A stretch of 64,000 nt of DNA from Alkalibacterium kapii. GTDB lineage: Bacteria; Bacillota; Bacilli; Lactobacillales; Carnobacteriaceae_A. Both the position numbers and the translations under genes were made by a program. The DNA lies in NCBI RefSeq assembly GCF_007988865.1, contig NZ_BJUY01000002.1, forward strand, positions 97,660 to 161,659, written 5' to 3'. Positions 48,407 to 56,744 of the stretch are shown in pieces (the first letter of the stretch is position 1; each line of letters begins with the position of its first letter). The notes beneath the pieces are model-generated. The model worked only from the letters and a program-made list of their open reading frames with translations, ran no database searches and was not told where the DNA came from.

Positions 48407-48721
48407 ATGGACAATTTTGATCGATCAGAAAAAAAGTTTATATCCTTCAAAAAATCGTTATTGTACAGTTTATTAATAAACAGTGCTATTCCTTTAATGA
48501 GTGGCGTGTACTCTTCCGATGGTATTAATGTAGTAGTTTTGATCTGCATATTAATAGGAGCAAGCATATCTACGCCGATTCTTTACTACTTTATAAACCG
48601 CAGAAGCTTTAAACCAATGAAAGTACTTTATTTTCTTTTAATGATGTTTCTCAATGCGTTCCTATCTGGTTTATTTGCTTTACTTACACTCTATTTTTTA
48701 AATCTTCTGGAGTTGCTTTGA
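48407..48721 (+). CDS. Hypothetical membrane protein
   Basis: 104 residues, ATG after CAGGAGTGAAAGC. Charged N-terminus, then about three to four hydrophobic helices. Family not recognised. Confidence 0.6.
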   Translation: MDNFDRSEKKFISFKKSLLYSLLINSAIPLMSGVYSSDGINVVVLICILIGASISTPILYYFINRRSFKPMKVLYFLLMMFLNAFLSGLFALLTLYFLNLLELL

Positions 48722-48840
48722 TTAAAGTATTATCAGAAATGTGTATTAAAAAGGTCATCACAAATATAATGGACGAAAGCAAAGTAACTGTTAAGTTTTG
48801 ATCTTATTATTTAATTACAAATAACAAAGGAGTATTCCAA

Positions 48841-49110
48841 GTGAAAAATAACTATTCTAAAATAGCCAAAAGAATCTCGATAATCTCTATAATGGTTATC
48901 ATCATTGGTTATTTTCTATGGACCATTCTGTTCCCAATACAAGATATCAATACGCTAACTGATGCAGAACTTTTAACCACACAAAAACAGCTTGCTCTGA
49001 ATTACTCTCTTGGACGATTTTTACTTTATCTAGGGTTTGCTGGCTTTATAGGTTCATCTCTATATTTAGTTGTGAAGACAATACAAAAAAGAAGCAGACC
49101 AAATCGTTAG
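48841..49110 (+). CDS. Hypothetical two-helix membrane protein
   Basis: 89 residues, GTG start after AAGGAG. One helix near 14-32, an extracytosolic loop with DAELLTTQKQLALN, a second helix near 58-78, and a basic tail. Confidence 0.6.
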   Translation: MKNNYSKIAKRISIISIMVIIIGYFLWTILFPIQDINTLTDAELLTTQKQLALNYSLGRFLLYLGFAGFIGSSLYLVVKTIQKRSRPNR

Positions 49111-49171
49111 ATACTTTGTTGCAACAATCATCAATTGTTTCGAGGTATATACAAAAAGGGGGCTAAAGTTT

Positions 49172-49480
49172 ATGTCAGAAAAAGAAAAAAGAGAAAAGTT
49201 AATGGATGCAATGAGTGCTGCCTACTCAGATCCTGAAGTGAAAAAAGAGCGGTATATTCACCAACTGATTCTGGATTTGGCCAAACAGTTAAATAAAGGA
49301 AAAGATGCCCATGCTGTGTACTTTCATCTCAGCCAGGAACTCCGAGGCTATGCTTTAGGAAATAATTCCAAGATGCCCGAATCCTTAAGTAATCTCTATG
49401 AATTGGCACGGGATAATCAGCAGGATTACAGAAAAAGTTACTTTAAGCCCTTTTGGAAAAATAAAGATGAGGTAGTGTGA
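49172..49480 (+). CDS. Candidate bacteriocin immunity-like helical protein, copy 1
   Basis: 102 residues, soluble and helical: MSAAYSDPEVKKERYIHQLI, then a central helix and KMPESLSNLYEL. Length and helix pattern resemble enterocin A-type immunity proteins (PF08951-like). This is pattern recognition, not a confirmed match. Paralogue of the next gene, with which it shares AYSDPEVKK and the SLSNLY motif. No bacteriocin precursor seen nearby. Ribosome site AAAGGGGG. Confidence 0.55.
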   Translation: MSEKEKREKLMDAMSAAYSDPEVKKERYIHQLILDLAKQLNKGKDAHAVYFHLSQELRGYALGNNSKMPESLSNLYELARDNQQDYRKSYFKPFWKNKDEVV

Positions 49481-49523
49481 TAATAAATTAAACCAAAAAA
49501 GCATTTAGGAGAGGGGGGGAGTA

Positions 49524-49820
49524 ATGAACGAACAACAAAAAGAACAAATAATCAATGCATTAAGTACCGCTTACTCAGATCCTGAAGTGAAAAAAGATCC
49601 GTATATGCATCAAGTATTACTTGATGCTGCAAAACAACTGACTAAAGACTCGGACCACCGAACAGTATTTGTTCGACTCAGCAAGGAAATCAGTCATTAT
49701 TCTTTAAGAAACAATTTGAAAACACCGCAGTCTTTGAGTAATTTATATAAGCTGGTGAAAAAGGAACATGAATCGTATAGTGGGACCATCGCGGCTACAA
49801 CAGTGTGGTGGGGGAAATAA
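49524..49820 (+). CDS. Candidate bacteriocin immunity-like helical protein, copy 2
   Basis: 98 residues, ATG 49524 behind GGAGAGGGGGGGAG. Starts with the same ALSTAYSDPEVKKDPYMHQ pattern and keeps TPQSLSNLYKL; clear tandem duplicate of the preceding gene with diverged C-terminus (TTVWWGK). Predicted immunity role is tentative. Confidence 0.55.
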   Translation: MNEQQKEQIINALSTAYSDPEVKKDPYMHQVLLDAAKQLTKDSDHRTVFVRLSKEISHYSLRNNLKTPQSLSNLYKLVKKEHESYSGTIAATTVWWGK

Positions 49821-49863
49821 GGAATGTCTAAACTATTAGTTACATAAGGGAGGAGAGTAAAAA

Positions 49864-50028
49864 GTGGATTTTTTCCGTTAATTTCTTAGCTTTATTATTG
49901 AAAACTTAGATGTGCCCGCAGTTATACTTCTTTCTGTATCTGTAGTCTTATTAAGCGTAGAAAGTAATAAACAAAAAAAGGAAATCGAAAAGCTAAATAA
50001 AAAGGTTAAACAACTGGAAAGCAATTAA
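49864..50028 (+). pseudogene. Nonsense-mutated copy of the 55-residue membrane/coiled-coil protein
   Basis: GTG 49864 after GGGAGGAGAG opens a frame parallel to 42252-42419, but codon 6 is TAA (49879-49881). Beyond it the frame is intact and clearly homologous: FIIENLDVPAVILLSVSVVL and LNKKVKQLESN. A CGT-TAA in place of a sense codon is the only lesion. Confidence 0.6.
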
Positions 50029-50153
50029 TGCAACAAAAACCGATAGTTTAAAACGATAAAGACTGTTTGAAACAAGAGATTTAACGGTGTAAAAAGTGGG
50101 CAAGTTTTTAATTTTATATAGATATACTTGATTAAGATATTTATAGAATTTAT

Positions 50154-50182
50154 TTGTGTAAACAATCACATTGTGCTAGAAT
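50154..50182 (+). promoter_or_regulatory. Promoter of the second ABC transporter
   Basis: TTGTGT (50154-50159), 17-base spacer, extended -10 TGC-TAGAAT (TAGAAT 50177-50182). Confidence 0.6.
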
Positions 50183-50233
50183 TATCGATAATACAATTAA
50201 TACTTTAAAATTTAAATCAAAAAAGGAGATAAT

Positions 50234-51145
50234 ATGACGGCAACGATCGCAATAAATAATGTAGGAAAGACCCTTAATAAAAAGAAGGTTATCAAAGATC
50301 TCTCACTGAATGTCAACGCAGGAGAAGTGCTTGGGCTTTTAGGACCTAATGGGGCAGGCAAAACGACGCTTATTCGTATGATCGTCGGACTGATTGAAAT
50401 AACAGAAGGAAAAATCAGTGTCTGTGGCAATGATGTGGCCACAGAACACAAAGAGGCGTTAGAAAATATTGGTGCAATCGTCGAAAATCCAGAGATGTAC
50501 CCGTTTTTTTCAGGTCAAAAAAATCTTGAGTATTTTGCACGTATGCATACCAATGTGACGAAAGAGAAAATTGCAGAACTCGTGGACTTTGTAGGCTTGA
50601 CGGATAGAATCCATGATAAGGTGAAAGATTACTCATTAGGAATGAAGCAACGTCTTGGCATTGCACAGGCTTTAATGAATGATCCCAAAGTGCTGATCCT
50701 TGATGAGCCGACAAACGGACTGGATCCCGCTGGCATGCATGAATTAAGACGCCATGTCCGTATGCTTGCAAAAGAGAAGAACGTTACAGTGATCGTGTCG
50801 AGCCATTTGCTGAGTGAAATCGAACTCATGTGTGACCGCATCGCCATCATTAAACAAGGCGAACTGATAGCGGTAGAAAATGTTAAGGAAGAAAAGAAAC
50901 AGCGTTATCATCTCAAAGTCTCAGATATAGACAAAGCACAGACTTTGCTTGAAGAGCATTTCGAACAGTCAAGCAAGATAAGTGAAGATAATTTAATATT
51001 TGCTCTACCACCGACGCTTCATGATGTTTCCGCAATCGTTAAATTGTTCGTGGAAAATGACATTGCGATATACAGTGTGGAACCGAAAAACCATTCACTC
51101 GAAGATCGCTTCATGTACCTGACGCAGGATAAGGGGAGGAAATAA
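50234..51145 (+). CDS. BcrA-type ABC transporter ATP-binding protein
   Basis: 303 residues: Walker A GPNGAGKTT, signature YSLGMKQRL, Walker B VLILDEPTNGLDP, switch His in VSSHLLSE. The C-terminal extension of about 80 residues is typical of bacitracin/lantibiotic-type exporters (BcrA/LanF). Shine-Dalgarno AAAAGGAG. Its stop overlaps the permease start by one base. Near candidate immunity genes, consistent with peptide resistance but not proof. Confidence 0.92.
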   Translation: MTATIAINNVGKTLNKKKVIKDLSLNVNAGEVLGLLGPNGAGKTTLIRMIVGLIEITEGKISVCGNDVATEHKEALENIGAIVENPEMYPFFSGQKNLEYFARMHTNVTKEKIAELVDFVGLTDRIHDKVKDYSLGMKQRLGIAQALMNDPKVLILDEPTNGLDPAGMHELRRHVRMLAKEKNVTVIVSSHLLSEIELMCDRIAIIKQGELIAVENVKEEKKQRYHLKVSDIDKAQTLLEEHFEQSSKISEDNLIFALPPTLHDVSAIVKLFVENDIAIYSVEPKNHSLEDRFMYLTQDKGRK

Positions 51146-52134
51146 TGATACAACTTATAATTAATGAATGGCAGAAAGTCTTTTCAAGAAAAAACAACAT
51201 TATTATCATGATCTTTATTATCGGTATTGCGGCAATATTCAGTCTCATGCCTTTACTTTTTAATGATGATCAAGCCATCGATACGAGTACATACGGTGAA
51301 AATTGGGAATATGAAGTGACCCAGCAAATCACCACTTTAGAAAATGAAACAGAAGCCATCCTTGATCAGGGAGAGGAATTAGACTTCAGTCAAAGTATTA
51401 CTGTCAGTATTAATGAAGACGAAATACAGCGCCTGAGTTATCATTTAAACGAGGGGATTGAACCGCCGGCCGTCAATGATTTTTACAGCAGATTAGTCGA
51501 CGCTTCCAGTTTGAACGCGCTGATTGGTATTTTCGTAACGATTATAGCGAGTGCAATGGTGTCCAAGGAATTCTCAATGGGAACGATTAAATTACTACTC
51601 ATTCGTACCCAATCCCGGACCAAAATTTTGACATCTAAATACATCACCACGGTTCTTTTGGCGTTCTTTTATTACGGACTCTTATACCTTTCGACGGCTA
51701 TTTTCGCACTGGTCTCCACGGATATGAATCCAACATCAGACTATGTATTTATGACGGTATACGGAAGCTATGAGCATGCTCCCTTTATTAGTTACTTTTT
51801 GGGACTAGTTGGCAGTAACTTGGTATATCTGGTTATTATTGCAACCCTGGCCTTTATGTTGTCTACGGTCACACGAAACACCTCACTGTCACTCGGGACG
51901 ACGCTAGGCACAATCTTTTTAGGGACGGGAGTAACGAGTTTTCTGGCTACAAAAACGGATTTGGCAAAGTATTTGATCACAGCTAACTGGAGTCTGGAGA
52001 ATTATCTACCGGGCCAAGGGGCGTTTATTGAAGGACTAAGTTTACCATTTTCTATGACCGTCATTATTGTCTACATTGCTTTGTTTTTAGGCGTCGCCTA
52101 CTATGTGTTCAATAAAAAAGATATTTTGTCTTAG
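51145..52134 (+). CDS. ABC-2 type transporter permease (BcrB-like)
   Basis: 329 residues, six helices with a large extracytosolic loop after helix 1 (about 45-125). KEFSMGTIKLLLIRTQSR is the usual ABC-2 cytosolic motif. Coupled to the preceding ATPase by TAATG and followed by a terminator. Confidence 0.87.
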   Translation: MIQLIINEWQKVFSRKNNIIIMIFIIGIAAIFSLMPLLFNDDQAIDTSTYGENWEYEVTQQITTLENETEAILDQGEELDFSQSITVSINEDEIQRLSYHLNEGIEPPAVNDFYSRLVDASSLNALIGIFVTIIASAMVSKEFSMGTIKLLLIRTQSRTKILTSKYITTVLLAFFYYGLLYLSTAIFALVSTDMNPTSDYVFMTVYGSYEHAPFISYFLGLVGSNLVYLVIIATLAFMLSTVTRNTSLSLGTTLGTIFLGTGVTSFLATKTDLAKYLITANWSLENYLPGQGAFIEGLSLPFSMTVIIVYIALFLGVAYYVFNKKDILS

Positions 52135-52224
52135 TTGTAGAAGTAAGAGGAAAATTGAATAAGTATATTACACACTATAAAAATGCTTCTTTTAATCTAC
52201 TATGCTCCATTGCTTAATAAATTG

Positions 52225-52284
52225 AAAAAAGACTACTGCCAACGACTTGTCCTGAAGGGACTCGCGGATGGCAGTAGTCTTTTA
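52225..52284. terminator. Bidirectional terminator between ABC permease and arsC
   Basis: AAAAGACTACTGCCA and TGGCAGTAGTCTTTT form a 15-bp perfect stem around a large loop, with A and T runs on either side. Confidence 0.85.
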
Positions 52285-52356
52285 AATAGGGCGTAAGTTA
52301 AGCCATGTCTCAGGTTAGATAATAGCTCTATTATTTATTGTAGTGCATTCAGTTTT

Positions 52357-52758
52357 CTATATGGCGTGGTTTTCGATTCGTTTAATTAGCTCTTTTACTT
52401 TTTCTTCAATTAAATTTCTTGTTTCCCTGAAATCTTCAATGGTCCCACCAGATGGGTCGTCAAGTCCCCAGTCTTCTTCAAGCTTTGAAGGAACGAAGGG
52501 GCAATTAGCTTCACAGCCCATAGTAATCACAATATCGATATCACTTGGTATATCTGTCAGCAACTTGGGATAGTGAGCTGCCATTGAAATCCCTCTTTCT
52601 TTCATAACTTCAACAGCGAGTGGTTTTACCTCAGGATATTCTTCCACTCCCGCAGAATAACTATCAAATAAGTCTCCACCTAATTCCTTAGCCAAACCTT
52701 CAGCCATTTGTGATCGACAAGAATTGTGCACACATACAAACGCTACTTTATATTTCAT
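52357..52758 (-). CDS. arsC: Arsenate reductase ArsC, thioredoxin-coupled type
   Basis: 133 residues, low-molecular-weight phosphatase fold. P-loop CVHNSCR (C9-x5-R15) and resolving cysteines C82 and C86 in GCEANC; DDPSGG carries the general acid. Reduces arsenate to arsenite. The adjacent upstream arsR is broken, and no arsB is visible, although ArsP_2-type membrane proteins follow about 1 kb away. Confidence 0.93.
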   Translation of the reverse strand: MKYKVAFVCVHNSCRSQMAEGLAKELGGDLFDSYSAGVEEYPEVKPLAVEVMKERGISMAAHYPKLLTDIPSDIDIVITMGCEANCPFVPSKLEEDWGLDDPSGGTIEDFRETRNLIEEKVKELIKRIENHAI

Positions 52759-52841
52759 TATCTCATCCTTAACCCTTTCTTTTCCTTCTTCAATTTTATC
52801 CTTCTTTACACAAAGATCACTGCGTCAAACTGGTTTATTTT

Positions 52842-53122
52842 TCAATTAAATAACGATATAGTCTTCGTTATCTCTGATGAATACTGAATCGATCTGATAA
52901 TAAGTTCATTGTGCCTTTTTCATGATATTACAATGTCTTCATTTCTAAGCTTAGTTAAATGTCTCGATACGTTCGATTGAATCATATTCAAAGTTGCTTC
53001 AATTTCGTAGATACATAACTCATACTTTGGAGTAAAAATAATTCTTCTCAATCGGTTTTCATCATTAAAACTTCAAATGAATGTTCCAGTGGTCTATTCC
53101 TCGTATATTCGATTATACTCAT
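52842..53122 (-). pseudogene. Broken ArsR-family regulator
   Basis: On the minus strand, ATG 53122 begins MSIIEYTRNRPLEHSFEVLM. A one-base shift near 53061-53069 leads into DENRLRRIIFTPKYELCIYE and the helix-turn-helix region NMIQSNVSRHLTKLRNEDIV, which is ArsR-like. An in-frame TGA then interrupts the tail, which ends at 52842. At least two lesions. The metal-binding ELCVC motif appears as ELCIY, so one key cysteine is lost as well. It would have controlled arsC. Confidence 0.65.
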
Positions 53123-53448
53123 ATGCCAGGGTTGTTTCCAATGTTTTTCAAGAGAATTTACTAATTTATAGCGATATAGTCAGTGAGTTTGTTTTAATAG
53201 AAGCACCTTTAAAGATAAATTCGATTCTATGTTTAACTAAACTAGGCATGTCTTGTTTAAGTATTTCATCTATTCAATATAACAATTCGATCAAAAATAT
53301 ATAATCATTTTAATTATAAAAAGGGGGATACTTTGTGCTTAACGCTGTTGTTATCCTTTGATATCAGATAGACATTTTGATAAAATGACAGTTAATTTAA
53401 ATGAGTTTGGATTTTAAAAAAACCTAACACAATACTATTTAAAAAGGA
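53123..53448. other. Gene-free stretch
   Basis: About 325 AT-rich bases upstream of the broken arsR. A plus-strand frame at 53077-53304 has no ribosome site or family pattern and overlaps the arsR remnant antisense; I do not call it. Confidence 0.35.
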
Positions 53449-53745
53449 ATGTTCATTATCAAATACAGCGACGAAATGACATTTTCCAGAAACGGATTCT
53501 TTTTTGGATGCTTTCTTTTCTTGATACATGTTTTCATATTTGAGTTTTTATGCGGGGATATCTTTGCGACGCTATCTACGACACTATTTTTCTTTTATCT
53601 CTCTTTATGCATATGGGGTTTCGCTTATTTAAACAGCATCCTCAAATATTTAGAAAATGATAAAAAATTTATATTTAACGGCGTGCTCTTAGGGATATTT
53701 CTATTTTCACCATTTATTTATCTATGGGTCCGCCGTTTTCGGTAA
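53449..53745 (+). CDS. Hypothetical three-helix membrane protein
   Basis: 98 residues: helices near 18-35, 42-60 and 76-92, with a basic end RRFR. ATG 53449 abuts the AAAAAGGA ribosome site without spacing, so initiation may be at ATT 53455 or ATG 53476. The same arrangement is seen at niaX. Confidence 0.5.
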   Translation: MFIIKYSDEMTFSRNGFFFGCFLFLIHVFIFEFLCGDIFATLSTTLFFFYLSLCIWGFAYLNSILKYLENDKKFIFNGVLLGIFLFSPFIYLWVRRFR

Positions 53746-53840
53746 TAATTAAAAGAAGTTAAGGTGTCCGGTGTTTGTAAAACGTCGAAAAGAGACTCTT
53801 CATAAATATTACTGATTACGTATAAAGAAAATCTTATAAG

Positions 53841-53913
53841 CGGTCTTAAAGTATGTGTTTGATAAATAAGACCGAGCCTGTCATTGACACTATTAGTCGA
53901 TATCCTATATAAT
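53841..53913 (+). promoter_or_regulatory. Promoter and upstream dyad of transporter A
   Basis: Near-consensus TTGACA (53884-53889), 18-base spacer and TATAAT (53908-53913). Just upstream, CGGTCTTA (53841-53848) and TAAGACCG (53867-53874) form a perfect 8-bp inverted repeat with an 18-base loop. No yybP-ykoY riboswitch is visible in the 43-base leader. Confidence 0.65.
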
Positions 53914-53956
53914 TTTTTACGGTAAGTCGTTTTTAATAGGGGGTAAGAGAAGCTAT

Positions 53957-55063
53957 ATGGATTTTAATATATGGCGCTTTATACTAGATACACTTGAAGC
54001 TGCCGGCGTTATTGGCGGGTATGTTTCGATTTCAATTATTAGTGTCAGCTTGATTACATATGCATCACGAGGAAAGCTTTCAGGAAACAAGCTAATAGGT
54101 TCGAGTGGCTTTCATCCGATCATCGGAGCGTTATTAGGGCTTATACCTGGGTGTGGGGCAACCATTGTGGTTTCTTCTATGTATAAAAACAATAAAATAT
54201 CTTTCGGCGGATTACTTGCTGCATTTATTGCAACACTGGGGGAGGGTTCCTTTGTACTTTTAGGAGCTTCCGACGAGGCAAGTGTGTCCGCAAACCTGCA
54301 AGCATTTTTAATCGTTAATTTGGTCGGCGCATCTGTTGCTGTACTATCCGGTTATCTCGTTGATAGTTTAGGCATAAGCATCCCCGTGCGTGAGGTTTCA
54401 GAAAATGTAATGCAACATGGTCACCATAAAAGTGGCGCTTTGAGTCTATCCCAAATTATTGTAGATTACATAGGATTTTATCTCATCCTCGCATTCAGTG
54501 CCTTTATGCTTCCCGGGTCACTTATGGCTTTGTGGGGTGGAAATCTGTCAGGGTATGATTCTCTGTTTGATCGGTCTGCTATTTTGATTACGATTATTTC
54601 AATCATTTATTATCTCTTCTACAAATTTACATATATAGAACATGACTGCTCTCATGACAATGGTTTTAGAGCATCCTTGGAACATGCCGTTTCAGACATT
54701 TCCACTGTCATTGTTTACGTCTTTGCTGGACTATTGATCGCCAACTATACTATCGATATTTTGGTGGGACCAGCAACCTTTGATGCATGGATGGCTTCCT
54801 CGGCTTTTGTTGTTGTAGCCGTTGCCGGAATCATCGGAGCGACTCCAGGTTGTGGTGGTATGATATCTGTTGCAGTCGCTTATTTAGCTATCCCCAATTT
54901 CCCGATAGCTGCCCTAATAACAGCAGGCATCGCAACAAGTGGAGACGGCATTTTTCCATTGCTCGTATCCAATAGAAAAGCCGCATTAGTCATAACCGCC
55001 TTGGGTTTGGTTGTTTCTTTGATGGTAGGGTATGGTGCATTGGCTATAGGTATTAGAATCTGA
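53957..55063 (+). CDS. ArsP_2-family putative manganese/metal transporter, copy A
   Basis: 368 residues, about 10 helices in two homologous halves. Each half carries a Pro-Gly-Cys-Gly loop: GLIPGCGATIVVSSMY near 68-83 and GATPGCGGMISVAVAY near 298-313, followed by ATLGEGSF and ATSGDGIF. This matches PF11449, annotated as putative manganese or arsenic efflux. A His-rich loop HGHHKS lies mid-protein. Paralogue at 58.9 kb. The Shine-Dalgarno GGGGG is rather distant (about 14 bases). Confidence 0.82.
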   Translation: MDFNIWRFILDTLEAAGVIGGYVSISIISVSLITYASRGKLSGNKLIGSSGFHPIIGALLGLIPGCGATIVVSSMYKNNKISFGGLLAAFIATLGEGSFVLLGASDEASVSANLQAFLIVNLVGASVAVLSGYLVDSLGISIPVREVSENVMQHGHHKSGALSLSQIIVDYIGFYLILAFSAFMLPGSLMALWGGNLSGYDSLFDRSAILITIISIIYYLFYKFTYIEHDCSHDNGFRASLEHAVSDISTVIVYVFAGLLIANYTIDILVGPATFDAWMASSAFVVVAVAGIIGATPGCGGMISVAVAYLAIPNFPIAALITAGIATSGDGIFPLLVSNRKAALVITALGLVVSLMVGYGALAIGIRI

Positions 55064-55114
55064 TTTATCCTATTGTTAAAATAAATGATGATTTAAATTT
55101 TATAATGAACAATT

Positions 55115-55145
55115 AAGGGACATCTATTAAGGTGATCCCTTTTTA
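55115..55145 (+). terminator. Terminator of transporter A
   Basis: AAGGGA (55115-55120) and TCCCTT (55136-55141) with a T run. The stem is short, so the call is moderate. Confidence 0.55.
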
Positions 55146-55166
55146 CGATTATAAAAGGAAGTTAGG

Positions 55167-55352
55167 ATGGATACCGAGGAGGTAAAATTCAAGATCAAAA
55201 AAAACAATCCGTTTACTTTACCAAGTGTTACTATTATATATGTTAGTCATCTTGATTTTGTTGCTTTTATAATTTATAGAAATAATGAATATCAGAGAAT
55301 CGCGATACATAAGTGCAGTCGTGTTATTCAATGGAGTGTTATAAATGTTTAA
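55167..55352 (+). CDS. Hypothetical small protein, possibly truncated
   Basis: 61 residues, ATG after AAAGGAAGTTAGG. Charged start KFKIKKNN, then a hydrophobic middle. In the overlapping frame a hydrophobic stretch MLVILILLLL occurs, so a former membrane protein with a frameshift is possible. No family recognised. Confidence 0.3.
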   Translation: MDTEEVKFKIKKNNPFTLPSVTIIYVSHLDFVAFIIYRNNEYQRIAIHKCSRVIQWSVINV

Positions 55353-55458
55353 GAATATATTGACAAAGCAATGGCCGCTCTTGCGCAAACGGTTTCAAAA
55401 AGCGTATACTTATTTCAATCATATAAATCAATTAAGTCCTCAGGACGTAAAAAAATAG
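55345..55458 (+). CDS. Possible 37-residue basic peptide
   Basis: ATG 55345 with GGAG nine bases upstream encodes a basic, amphipathic peptide (KQWPLLRKRFQKAYTYF) ending QDVKK. Its end overlaps nothing else. Could be a remnant of a longer gene; low support. Confidence 0.25.
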   Translation: MFKNILTKQWPLLRKRFQKAYTYFNHINQLSPQDVKK

Positions 55459-55472
55459 AAGTTATTATTTAA

Positions 55473-55793
55473 TACAATATAAACTTTAATAAAGAGTTAT
55501 CACAAATCTTTAAAAACCAATTCGGACGCATAATCAACACCACCAGCGGCGTCAAGGATCAGCCGGCACTAGGCGCGTACTCTGCATCAAAAGGAGCCTT
55601 GGACAAGTTGGCCAAAGACTACGCAAGTGAACTGAAAGGAAAAAACATTGCGATCAACGCCTTCGACACCGGCTGGATAAAAACAGAAATGGGCGACGAA
55701 GAAGCATCAAGCGAACCCGAAACAGTCATCCCTAGAATGATCATAGGCGCCATTTTAAAAAATAAGAGTTGTTTCATTTTAAAAATAATGTAA
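55473..55793 (+). pseudogene. C-terminal fragment of a short-chain dehydrogenase/reductase
   Basis: The frame opens after a stop at 55470-55472. From about 55491 it reads as an SDR: GRIINTTSG (active-site Ser region), the catalytic YSASKGAL (Tyr-x3-Lys) and NAFDTGWIKTEM. The Rossmann NAD-binding half is missing, and after IIGAIL the sequence changes to an AT-rich unrelated tail. The fragment is noticeably richer in G+C than its surroundings, a sign of separate origin. Confidence 0.7.
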
Positions 55794-55862
55794 AAGAACC
55801 AATGGTACCGTATCCATAATGTGTTAAGATAGAAATAATACTTATATAGGTGTGAGTAGAAA

Positions 55863-56591
55863 ATGGCAAATTATAATGTTAATAATACGACTGTCAATTC
55901 TTTGTTATCACTGATTGATGAAAAGAGAATTGCGATACCAGAAATACAGAGACCATTCGTATGGAAAAGTGCAAAAGTTAGAGATCTTCTTGATTCGCTT
56001 TATAATGATTATCCAGTCGGCTATATTATTACATGGCGAAATCCTGATGCCCGTCTTAAAAATGGCGAACTTTCCGAAGGCAAGACGATACTTATCGATG
56101 GTCAACAACGAGTAACAGCTTTAATGACTGCTATTTCAGGACAGAAAGTCGTTGACAAAAAATATAACAAGAAAAAGATCCCGATTGCTTTTGATCCGAT
56201 AAACGAAATATTTGAAGTATCAAACCCAGCCATAAGGAAAGATAAGCACTGGATCCCTGATATTTCTTATATCTTTAGTGAAGACTTTTATTTATTTGAA
56301 TTTGTTGAAGATTATTGCGAAAAAAACAGTGAGATTGATAGAAATACATTAAGTAAAATATTGCATAAACTAGAAAGTATCAAACACAGTTCAATGGGAG
56401 TCATTGAATTCTCTCATATAGAGGTCGTTGCTGATATTTACAATGATCAGAACGATGAACAGGTGACACCGGCAGATGTAAAAACATGCTACTTGGAAAA
56501 CAGGCAACCGATCGAAAAGGCGTTTGTTTATTTAGAGGATGATCATTTTGACCACAGGGGTATAGGGTCACGACAACCTCGTCATAATTAA
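55863..56591 (+). pseudogene. Truncated DUF262 protein fused to a foreign tail
   Basis: 242 residues. Residues 1 to about 195 are a DUF262 (GmrS-like) N-terminal domain: IPEIQRPFVWK, then DGQQRVTALM (nucleotide-binding site), and the VIEFSHIEVVADIY strand. The usual RINSxG segment, helical part and DUF1524 are absent. From about residue 196 the sequence (VTPADVKTCYLENRQP ... GSRQPRHN) is unrelated to DUF262 and leads into a SEC-C remnant, implying a deletion that joined two genes. Probably inactive, though the open frame is intact. Confidence 0.7.
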
Positions 56592-56668
56592 TGAAACTTG
56601 GACGTAATGATCCTTTTCACTGTGGCAGCGTAAGGAAATACAAGAAGTGTTGTCTGAATAAAGACTAA
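56591..56668 (+). pseudogene. SEC-C zinc-motif remnant
   Basis: ATG overlaps the preceding stop (TAATG) and encodes 25 residues containing GRNDPFHCGSVRKYKKCC. This matches the SEC-C metal-binding tail (normally PCxCGSGKKYKKCC), with the first Cys changed to Phe and a Gly to Val. It is a decayed C-terminus of a SEC-C-domain protein, out of frame with the chimera's tail by one lesion. Confidence 0.6.
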
Positions 56669-56705
56669 ATTATGAAAGCCCAATAAAACAATCATATTTA
56701 GAGGG

Positions 56706-56744
56706 AAAAGACTCAATCGCTTATTTACGTGATTGAGTCTTTTT
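56706..56744 (+). terminator. Rho-independent terminator
   Basis: AAAAGACTCAATC and GATTGAGTCTTTT with T run. The following 56745-56996 is AT-rich and gene-free; TATAAT at 56954-56959 is the probable -10 of the next gene. Confidence 0.9.

Noticed and set aside
53077..53304. 75-codon plus-strand frame
   Set aside because: Partly antisense to the arsR remnant, no ribosome site, no homology pattern.
53746..53956. yybP-ykoY manganese riboswitch upstream of the putative metal transporter
   Set aside because: The leader after the clear promoter is only about 43 bases and lacks the conserved riboswitch core sequences.
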